From: Gammaproteobacteria bacterium
GTDB taxonomy: Bacteria > Pseudomonadota > Gammaproteobacteria > Pseudomonadales > Azotimanducaceae
Length of the DNA stretch: 53,297 nucleotides
Assembly: GCA_028821405.1 (NCBI GenBank)
Contig: JAPPGK010000062.1
Location: 1-53,297, forward strand
Direction: 5' to 3'
In this document: positions 33,009 through 39,192 of the stretch, one piece after another
Numbering within the stretch: the first letter of the stretch is position 1
How the letters are laid out: each line of letters opens with the position of its first letter
Program-made: the position numbers and the translations under genes
Notes under the pieces: model-generated
What the model saw: only the letters and a program-made list of their open reading frames with translations
Databases searched by the model: none
Told to the model about the DNA's origin: nothing

Positions 33009-33908
33009 TCACCGCCGCCGTCGAGGGGCGCGTGGTTGCCTCGGGTGGGCGTTGGACATGTCCATCAGCTTGTCGATGTGGTCCAGCAGATCCTCGTAGG
33101 TGGCCCCGGCGCCAAGCTGGACCGGGTCGTTGACCCAGACCTCGCTCCGGCTGTAGTTGCCGCCGGAGGCGTGGATGACCGCGCCGTTGGGGGCGTCCTC
33201 GCTGCACATGTAGAGCACGGCGGGACTCACGAGTGACGGGTGCCGCATGGGGTCGGGATCGCCGATGTCCTCGTTCCGGCCCGGCACGGTGTTGGTCATC
33301 CGGGTCGCGGCGCCGGGGCCGAGTACGTTGACCCGCACATTGTGGTTGGCGCCTTCTAGGGCCAGGACGTTGGCAAGACCCAGCATGCCCATCTTCGCGG
33401 CGCCGTAGTTGGATTGGCCGAAGTTGCCGAAGATTCCGGAGCCGGAGCTCGTGAACACGATCCTGCCGTAGTTCTGTTCGTACATATGGGGCCAGGCAGC
33501 GTGGGTCACGTAGGCGGTGCCGGTGAGATGCACCTGCATGACGAGGTCGAACTCGTCGAGGGTCATGTTCTTGAACGTGCGGTCGCGGAGGATGCCGGCG
33601 TTGTTCACCAGAATGTCGATGCGCCCGTAGGCCTCGATGGCGTCGTCTACGATGGTCTTGGCACCGTCCCGATCCGCCACCGATGCCTTGTTTGCGACGG
33701 CGTCGCCCCCGAATCCCCGTATCTCGGCGACGACTGCATCGGCGGCGTCCCCCGCCCCCGTACCGTCGACGGCACCGCCCAAGTCGTTGACCACGACCTT
33801 GGCACCGCGTTTCGCGAATTCGACGGCGTGGCAGCGGCCGATGCCGCCGCCGGCGCCGGTGACCGCTGCCACCTTGCCCTGGAACTCGCTGTCTTCGAAC
33901 TCGCTCAT
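33009..33908 (-). CDS. Short-chain dehydrogenase (hydroxyacyl-CoA / hydroxysteroid type)
   Basis: 299 residues, NAD(P)-dependent oxidoreductase. The ATG at 33908 follows GAGGGGGA. Motifs: VTGAGGGIGRCHAVEFAKRG for cofactor binding, VVNDLGG after strand 2 (Asp favours NAD), NNAGILRDR, the catalytic Ser region FTSSGSGIFGN and YGAAK. The sequence DLGGAVDGTGAGDAADAVVAEI and the ending with VWVNDP resemble the dehydrogenase part of peroxisomal multifunctional enzyme 2 (17-beta-HSD type 4), so (3R)-hydroxyacyl-CoA or steroid substrates are plausible. It is divergent from a truncated phytanoyl-CoA dioxygenase fragment. Confidence 0.92.
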   Translation of the reverse strand: MSEFEDSEFQGKVAAVTGAGGGIGRCHAVEFAKRGAKVVVNDLGGAVDGTGAGDAADAVVAEIRGFGGDAVANKASVADRDGAKTIVDDAIEAYGRIDILVNNAGILRDRTFKNMTLDEFDLVMQVHLTGTAYVTHAAWPHMYEQNYGRIVFTSSGSGIFGNFGQSNYGAAKMGMLGLANVLALEGANHNVRVNVLGPGAATRMTNTVPGRNEDIGDPDPMRHPSLVSPAVLYMCSEDAPNGAVIHASGGNYSRSEVWVNDPVQLGAGATYEDLLDHIDKLMDMSNAHPRQPRAPRRRR

Positions 33909-33967
33909 GATGTCCCCCTCAAGCGTTCGGTCTATGCTTCCCTTACGTCTTTGCCATCGAACGGACG

Positions 33968-34138
33968 ATGACACCCGACCAGGTCGGCCAATACAAAGAC
34001 GCGGGTTATACCATCGTTCCCGGCTTCTTCGCAGCGGCTGAGGTCCGGGCATTCAAACGTGAAGTGGACCGTTGGGTTTCGGCTGGTCTGCCCCGCGACG
34101 TATCGATTCCAGACACCAAGCGCATACCGCTTTGGTAA
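33968..34138 (+). pseudogene. Truncated phytanoyl-CoA dioxygenase fragment, 56 codons
   Basis: ATG at 33968 begins MTPDQVGQYKDAGYTIVPGF, a typical PhyH-family N-terminus (TPEQxxxYxxxGYxVxPGF). The frame continues through EVRAFKREVDRW to TKRIPLW and stops at TAA 34136-34138, before any iron-binding His or Asp. Intact relatives in this window have 251 and 389 residues. The sigma factor start codon follows 2 bases later, so the rest of the gene seems to have been replaced by the sigma-factor operon. It might still be translated as a short peptide ahead of the sigma factor. Confidence 0.7.
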
Positions 34139-34140
34139 CC

Positions 34141-34713
34141 ATGGCTCGGGGGCGGCGACAGGATCCGCGCAGCGACGAAGTGCTGGTCGAGGCATGCAAC
34201 GAAGGCGATGCCCGGGAGGCGGCCGAGGCCTTCGACGCGCTCTACCGGCGCCACAAGGACTACGTGCTGCGCGTGGCGCTGCGCTTCGCGCCGGACACCG
34301 ACACCGCCCTCGACGTGCTGCAGGAGACGTTCGCCTATCTGCTGCGTCGTTTCCCACCCACGGGCGAGGGCATCGAACTCACCGCCAAGTTGACGACGCT
34401 GTTGTATCCGGTTGCGAAGCACAACGCGATCACGGCAGCGCGCAAGGCCGGTCGATGGGAACCGGCGGGCAACGTCGAGCCGGACGACCTGCCCGCGCCG
34501 GCGCAGTCAGACTCCGACGACCTCCAAAAGGTGCTGGCCACCCTTCCCCAGGGTCAACGCGAGGTGCTTCAACTCCGTTTCGTGGACGACCTTGCCTTGA
34601 ACGAGATTGCGGACGTGCTCGGGATTCCGCTGGGAACCGTGAAGTCGCGCCTGCATCTCGGCGTGGCCAGGCTCAGATCATCGGACTTCGCGAAAAACAT
34701 GCGTGGCGAATGA
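34141..34713 (+). CDS. ECF-type RNA polymerase sigma factor
   Basis: 190 residues from ATG 34141. Region 2 (about 25-90) reads FDALYRRHKDYVLRVALRFAPD ... ALDVLQETFAYLLRRF, and region 4 (about 125-180) reads LPQGQREVLQLRFVDDLALNEIADVLGIPLGTVKSRLHLGVARLR, a clear helix-turn-helix. There is no region 1 or 3. It is the first gene of a five-gene set. The next gene encodes a membrane protein in the position and topology of an anti-sigma factor, so envelope-controlled activity is likely. No autoregulated promoter could be recognised upstream. Confidence 0.94.
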   Translation: MARGRRQDPRSDEVLVEACNEGDAREAAEAFDALYRRHKDYVLRVALRFAPDTDTALDVLQETFAYLLRRFPPTGEGIELTAKLTTLLYPVAKHNAITAARKAGRWEPAGNVEPDDLPAPAQSDSDDLQKVLATLPQGQREVLQLRFVDDLALNEIADVLGIPLGTVKSRLHLGVARLRSSDFAKNMRGE

Positions 34714-34759
34714 ACCTTTCGGGGTGTTGCCACGCTATACGAGCAAGGAGACCCGCAAC

Positions 34760-35161
34760 GTGCCCGACGAAAACACCAACAACGAGGAATTGCCTGCCGC
34801 CTTGGTCGATGCCCTCAAGGCCGATGATCGCACCCCTCCCGTGATTACCGCGGGTGTCGACCACGCTGTTGCAGCGATGGCGCGGTCGCACTTCCGCGGC
34901 CGGCAGCCGTCCTGGAGGCGGCGCGGCAGTTGGGCGGCGTTGGCCGCTTCGGTCGGTCTGATTGCAGTCGTGGGCACCCAGGTGGGTGGACCCCTGCTCC
35001 GGGACGGCGGCGAGCCCTACGGCGACGTCGACGGCTCCGGCCGAGTCGATATCGCCGACGTACTCGCGTTGGCGCGCTCCGAACGGGCGGCGGTCACCCA
35101 GGCGGACCTCGATGCGTTCGCGATGCGTGTCGTCTCGCTGGACGCGGGAGCAACTCGATGA
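34760..35161 (+). CDS. Membrane protein with dockerin-like calcium loop, candidate anti-sigma factor
   Basis: 133 residues from GTG 34760, chosen because AAGGAG lies 9 bases upstream; a GTG at 34703 in the same frame would overlap the sigma gene. The N-terminal 50 residues are acidic and cytosolic (NEELPAALVDALKADD). One membrane helix follows (WAALAASVGLIAVVGTQVGG), then a periplasmic tail with YGDVDGSGRVDIADVLALAR, a dockerin type I loop (D-x-D-G-S-G-x-V-D-x-x-D), and a degenerate second half (VTQADLDAFAMRVVSL). No zinc-binding anti-sigma motif is seen. The position after the sigma gene and the single helix suggest an anti-sigma role. Its stop overlaps the cohesin-like gene (ATGA). Confidence 0.85.
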   Translation: MPDENTNNEELPAALVDALKADDRTPPVITAGVDHAVAAMARSHFRGRQPSWRRRGSWAALAASVGLIAVVGTQVGGPLLRDGGEPYGDVDGSGRVDIADVLALARSERAAVTQADLDAFAMRVVSLDAGATR

Positions 35162-35643
35162 CAAAGGCTTGGAACGTACGGGCGACCCTGGCGGTCGCCC
35201 GGACACGAAGCCTTGCCGCCCTCGGCATTTGCCTGGTGGCCGGGGCTTCGGGCGGTGACTCTGCGCCTCGTTTTGTCCCGTTGGAGATATTCCTCGACAG
35301 CCCGCAGCCCGTGGCCGCGTGGCAATTCGAACTAGAGGATCGCAACGCCGCGATGAAGGTCGTCGGTGTGGAGAACGGCGACAGCGGCGCGTTCCAACGG
35401 GCGCCCTACTACGATCGAGAGGCGGTGCAACGGGGCCAGGCCGGTCGAATCGTCGTGGCCGACTATTCCCTGGCGGATGAGCGCGAGTTGCCTTCGGGCC
35501 GGGTTCGTGTCGCCACGGTGCACCTGATGCTCGACGGCGCTGCGGATTTCGAACTCAGACTGGTAACGGCGAACACCGCCGATGGTCGACCGATCCGCGA
35601 AGCATCGGTCAGCCTGCAAGAAACGCAAACGAGAGAAAGATGA
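35158..35643 (+). CDS. Exported cohesin-like domain protein
   Basis: 161 residues with a signal peptide (SLAALGICLVAGASGG). The mature part (about 37-155) has the strand pattern and key phrases of cohesin-like domains: FVPLEIFLDSPQPVAAWQFEL at the start, MKVVGVENGDSGAF, then RIVVADYSLADERELPSGRVRVATVHLML and FELRLVTANTADGRPI near the end. The immediately preceding gene encodes a dockerin-like loop, so the two products may bind one another at the outer face of the inner membrane. A dispersed palindromic repeat encodes exactly residues 7-15 (VRATLAVAR) in frame. The stop overlaps the vWA gene start (ATGA). Confidence 0.8.
   Translation: MTKAWNVRATLAVARTRSLAALGICLVAGASGGDSAPRFVPLEIFLDSPQPVAAWQFELEDRNAAMKVVGVENGDSGAFQRAPYYDREAVQRGQAGRIVVADYSLADERELPSGRVRVATVHLMLDGAADFELRLVTANTADGRPIREASVSLQETQTRER
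35176..35202 (+). repeat. REP-like palindromic repeat, copy 6, inside a coding sequence
   Basis: GTACGGGCGACC-CTGGC-GGTCGCCCGG: perfect 8-bp arms, 27 bases, exactly nine codons of the cohesin-like gene in frame (V-R-A-T-L-A-V-A-R), within its signal-peptide n-region. Confidence 0.75.
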
Positions 35644-38000
35644 GCAAACACACGCTTTTTTCCATCCTCCTTGGTCTGCTCGCGATGGCGCTGGTGCTCG
35701 TCGTGCCGGTCGTCGTGGTCTCGTGCAGCGTGACCCAACCGGTGGCGCCGGAGGTGCCTCCCCCTGCATCGGATCCGGAACCGACTCTGCAGGATCGAGT
35801 AGTGGCCGTGGCGGTCGCGCCGGCACCGCCGGCGCCAGCAATGCCGGGGCCGGCGCCACTGAATCCCGCGAGCGTGTTGCCGGAACCGGACGCGGGGCCG
35901 GATGCGGCGCCGGAGCTCTGGATCATCGAACGGCCGTCACATTCGAGGCGCGTGAAGGACCAACTTGAGGAAGTCCGAGTGACCGGTTCGTTCGTACGCA
36001 GAGGCAACTTCGAGTTGCCTTCGCCGACGCGGACCCTGGACCCACAGGACCAATTCGTTCAGCTCGACGCTGCCAAGTCGAAAGCTGCCAAGCCTGCGGA
36101 CACATCGCCGGCAAGTGACGCCTACCGCAGCACCCTCGCACACGATTTGCGCAACGATCCCGGATCAGGGGCAATGCTGGCCGGGTTCCCCGTCCCCCAT
36201 GCACCCGAACGTACTCGCTTCGTGCCGCTGCCCCTGAAGCACACCGCCGTGGATGCGGCCATCAGCGGCTACATCGGGACGGTCAACGTCAAGCAGGAGT
36301 ACGAGAACCCCTACGACACCAAGATCGAGGCGGTGTACGTCTTCCCGCTACCCGAGAAAGCTGCTGTCAGCGAGTTCCTGATGATCATTGGCGATCGCAC
36401 GATCCGCGGCATCCTGCGCGAGAAGGAAGAAGCCGAAGCCATCTACAAGGAAGCCCGCCAGCGGGGCTTTCAGGCAAGCCTCCTGGTCCAGCGCCGCCCC
36501 AACATCTTCGAGCAGAAGGTCGCCAACATCGAGCCCGGCAAGGCCATCGACATCGACATCACCTACTTCCACACGTTGGCGTACAAGGATGGGTGGTACT
36601 CCTTCGTGTTCCCGACGGTGGTCGGCCCCCGCTACAACCCGCCGGGCTACCCGGATCCGGTGAAGGCCGTGGAGCGGGGCCGGGGTGGCGGGACTGGCAC
36701 CTCCGTCGAGTACCTCCGTCCCGACGAGCGCTCCGGACACGACATCAGCATCAACGTCCGGCTCGATGCCGGCGTCGAGATCGAGGAGGTAAAGGCTTCC
36801 CACGGCATCGACGTGACCCGCGACGGGAAAAGCACGGCGGAGGTCAAGCTCAGGAACGAGTCGACCATTCCAAACCGTGACTTCGTGCTCGACTTCCGCG
36901 TCGCCGGAGAACGGTTGAAGTCGAACCTCCTGACACACCTCGATTCGAAGACCGGCGAGAGCTACTTCACGTTGATGGTCATCCCGCCGAAGGACCCGAC
37001 GCTGGTGCCGCGCCAGGCGATGGAGATGGTCTTCGTCCTCGATTGCTCGGGCTCGATGCGCGGGCAACCGCTTGCGCAGGCGAAGGATGCGGTCAGGGTG
37101 GCACTCGATCGGTTGGATTCCGGCGACACCTTCCAGATCATTCGCTTTGCGGACACGGCGAGCCAGTTCGGCACGAGGCCCGTTCCCGCCACGGAAAGCA
37201 ACCTGACCCAGGCGAGGCGCTACCTCGAGATGCTCGGCGCCAACGGCGGCACGCAGATGATCAACGGCGTCAAGGCCGCGCTCGACTTCCCCCACGATCC
37301 GTCGCGATTCCGTTTCGTCACCTTCATGACCGACGGCTTCATCGGCAACGAGCGGGACATCCTCGCCGCGGTGCATGGCCGCATCGGTGCGTCGCGGATC
37401 TTCAGCTTCGGGGTCGGCAGCTCGGTCAACCGCTACCTGATGGAGCGCATGGCGGAGGCGGGGCGCGGCGTGGTCGCCTATCTCGGCCTGAACGACTCGG
37501 CGCGTGACGTGATGGACGGATTCTTCGCCCGCGTCAGCCGTCCGGCGCTCACCGATGTGGAGGTCGATTGGAACGGCATGGCGGTGACGGACGTCTACCC
37601 GCCGCAACTTCCGGACCTGTTCGTCGGGCGACCGCTTGTCGTCACCGGGAAGTTCACCGGGGATCCGACCACCGTCCGGGTCTTGGGTTCATCGGGCGGC
37701 GAACGGCGCACGGTCATGGCTGCGGGCGATCTAGGAGACAACGCCGGTTCGTCGCTGGCCAAGGTCTGGGCCCGCCTGCGCATCGCCGACTTGGCCAACC
37801 GGGCGACTTGGGCGGGCGATCCCTATGGCGAGCTGGGCGACGCCATCCGCAACACGGCCCTTCGCTACCAGTTGGTGTCGAACTACACGTCGTTCGTGGC
37901 GGTGGATTCGTCGCAGAAGACCCCGGGCGATCACGGCGTGACAGTGCGCCAGCCGGTACCGGTCCCGGATGGGGTTCGCTACGAGACCACGGTGGATTGA
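35640..38000 (+). CDS. VIT/vWA-domain lipoprotein with TonB-box-like motif
   Basis: 786 residues. An N-terminal hydrophobic segment ends in VVSC (Cys29), an acceptable lipobox. A Pro/Ala-rich stretch follows, then residues 109-130 LEEVRVTGSFVRR-GNFELPSPT, which match the TonB box and following segment of TonB-dependent receptors. A VIT domain (about 192-330: AAISGYIGTVNVKQEYENP, EAVYVFPLPEKAAVSEF, EEAEAIYKEARQRG) precedes a vWA domain (about 460-635) with an intact MIDAS: DCSGSM (468-473), the Thr of GGTQM (538) and MTDG (563-566). A C-terminal region (640-786) ends the protein. The architecture resembles YfbK/inter-alpha-inhibitor-like proteins. It probably binds a partner through the metal site. 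Confidence 0.93.
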   Translation: MSKHTLFSILLGLLAMALVLVVPVVVVSCSVTQPVAPEVPPPASDPEPTLQDRVVAVAVAPAPPAPAMPGPAPLNPASVLPEPDAGPDAAPELWIIERPSHSRRVKDQLEEVRVTGSFVRRGNFELPSPTRTLDPQDQFVQLDAAKSKAAKPADTSPASDAYRSTLAHDLRNDPGSGAMLAGFPVPHAPERTRFVPLPLKHTAVDAAISGYIGTVNVKQEYENPYDTKIEAVYVFPLPEKAAVSEFLMIIGDRTIRGILREKEEAEAIYKEARQRGFQASLLVQRRPNIFEQKVANIEPGKAIDIDITYFHTLAYKDGWYSFVFPTVVGPRYNPPGYPDPVKAVERGRGGGTGTSVEYLRPDERSGHDISINVRLDAGVEIEEVKASHGIDVTRDGKSTAEVKLRNESTIPNRDFVLDFRVAGERLKSNLLTHLDSKTGESYFTLMVIPPKDPTLVPRQAMEMVFVLDCSGSMRGQPLAQAKDAVRVALDRLDSGDTFQIIRFADTASQFGTRPVPATESNLTQARRYLEMLGANGGTQMINGVKAALDFPHDPSRFRFVTFMTDGFIGNERDILAAVHGRIGASRIFSFGVGSSVNRYLMERMAEAGRGVVAYLGLNDSARDVMDGFFARVSRPALTDVEVDWNGMAVTDVYPPQLPDLFVGRPLVVTGKFTGDPTTVRVLGSSGGERRTVMAAGDLGDNAGSSLAKVWARLRIADLANRATWAGDPYGELGDAIRNTALRYQLVSNYTSFVAVDSSQKTPGDHGVTVRQPVPVPDGVRYETTVD

Positions 38001-38004
38001 CACG

Positions 38005-38295
38005 GTGGCGCGTGCGCTTCGATTCGTTGTTTTCCCCGTGCTGCTTTCCGGGTGTTTCTACGGCACGCCCATGTCCGAAATACCGCATCCGGTGTGGGTC
38101 GACGGCGGGCTTCGCGGCATGAACAAGCTCTCCTGTGAGGAACTGGTGAGAAAACTCGTTTCCGCCAGGGACCTCGCGGAATGTCTGGGCAAGCACGCGC
38201 AAGGGGATGGTACGGGCCGTGCCATGGCGGAGTACATGGGTGCCCAGGTCGCTGCTCTCGAAGCGGAGGTCGCGAGCCGCTGCCCCGTCGGATGA
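38005..38295 (+). CDS. Small lipoprotein
   Basis: 96 residues from GTG 38005, only 4 bases after the vWA stop. The n-region ARALR, hydrophobic core FVVFPV and lipobox LLSGC (Cys16) mark a lipoprotein. The mature part has two short helical stretches (SCEELVRKLVSARDLAECLGK and RAMAEYMGAQVAALEAEVASRC) with three cysteines that could form disulfides. No family is recognised. Its location makes it the fifth member of the sigma/dockerin/cohesin/vWA operon. A weak palindrome (GGGACG ... CGTCCC, 38346-38366) follows and may end the transcript. Confidence 0.75.
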   Translation: MARALRFVVFPVLLSGCFYGTPMSEIPHPVWVDGGLRGMNKLSCEELVRKLVSARDLAECLGKHAQGDGTGRAMAEYMGAQVAALEAEVASRCPVG

Positions 38296-38341
38296 AACAA
38301 ACACGAACGCGACCGGGACACCTGCCCGCCATCGCGCGACC

Positions 38342-38369
38342 GTAGGGGACGAGTCTGTCCCGTCCCGCC
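38342..38369 (+). repeat. Palindromic element after the vWA operon
   Basis: GTAGGGGACGAGTCTGTCC then CGTCCCGCC. It shares the GTAGGGG start with the dispersed repeats but has a different core (GGGACG / CGTCCC). It lies between the convergent lipoprotein and dioxygenase genes and may act as a terminator. Confidence 0.4.
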
Positions 38370-38374
38370 GAACG

Positions 38375-39130
38375 TCACCAACGCACGCGGAAGTCGTTCC
38401 GGCCCGAGACGTCGGTTCCCCGCATGAGGTAGAGGGTCCGTTCGGCCATGGACAGCGGGCCGCTGCGGCGATTGTCGGCAAGGTCGCGGCGGTAGACGGA
38501 CGTCGTGGGCATGTAGCGCAGCGTCATGCCGCGTCGTGGCACGGCCGAACGGTTCGGTTCCGAGCCGTGGATCAGGAAGACGTCGTGCAACGACACCTGG
38601 CCCGCATCGAGAGTGATGTCCCGGGCGGCTGCCTCGTCGAACTCCTCGGTTCGTAGCTCCAGCGGCAGGCTCAAGCCGTCGGCGCCGTTGAATTCGTGGC
38701 GGCCGAGTTCACGACGCCGGTGCGAGCCGGGAATCACGCGAAGACAGCCGTTCTCCGTGGTGGCTTCGTCCACGGCGATCCAGACCGAACACGTCGCCAG
38801 TGGCCGGATGGGCCAGTATTCGCCGTCCTGGTGCCAAGGCGTCCTGGTGCCGACACGGGCGGGTTTCGCGAAGAAGCTCGAGTTCCACAGTGCGAAGTTC
38901 GATCCGATGAGCTGCTCGACCATGTCGAGTATGGCGGGAATCCGGGCGATGTTGAGAAAGGCCGTGTCGAAAGCCAGTAGCGATGGGCAATAATCGGCGA
39001 ATTCCGGGTATTTGGCGAGCAGGCGGTCGTGGGTGCCGCGGACCTCCCCAAGCACATCGTCCTCGAGCCGAAAGGCGGGGACGACGTAGCCCTGGGTGTG
39101 ATAGTGCTCGATTTCGTCGGCGCCAAGCAT
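38375..39130 (-). CDS. Phytanoyl-CoA dioxygenase family protein, 251 aa
   Basis: An Fe(II)/2-oxoglutarate-dependent oxygenase of the PhyH family; substrate unknown. The start MLGADEIEHYHTQGYVVPAF is the family N-terminus. The iron site is formed by TPWHQDGEYW (HxD) and the distal His in HDVFLIHGSEPNRS, with the 2-oxoglutarate Arg in RRGMTLRYMP. ENGCLRVIPGSHRR is the conserved strand before the insert. Relatives act on phytanoyl-CoA, ectoine, halogenated alkaloids and small lipids; the sequence alone does not choose. It is convergent with the vWA operon. Confidence 0.92.
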   Translation of the reverse strand: MLGADEIEHYHTQGYVVPAFRLEDDVLGEVRGTHDRLLAKYPEFADYCPSLLAFDTAFLNIARIPAILDMVEQLIGSNFALWNSSFFAKPARVGTRTPWHQDGEYWPIRPLATCSVWIAVDEATTENGCLRVIPGSHRRRELGRHEFNGADGLSLPLELRTEEFDEAAARDITLDAGQVSLHDVFLIHGSEPNRSAVPRRGMTLRYMPTTSVYRRDLADNRRSGPLSMAERTLYLMRGTDVSGRNDFRVRW

Positions 39131-39192
39131 GCCGTTCGCCCTCTGGTCGGTTCATGAGCGTAACCCCAATGGCGGGCGTTGACACGCTCAAC

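Noticed and set aside
34760-35643. Cellulosome scaffold and enzyme pair
   Set aside because: No glycoside hydrolase or carbohydrate-binding module is linked to the dockerin- or cohesin-like parts, and the dockerin-like tail is on a membrane protein.
36348-37607. 419-codon minus-strand frame inside the VIT/vWA gene
   Set aside because: Antisense shadow of a gene with clear VIT and vWA domains.
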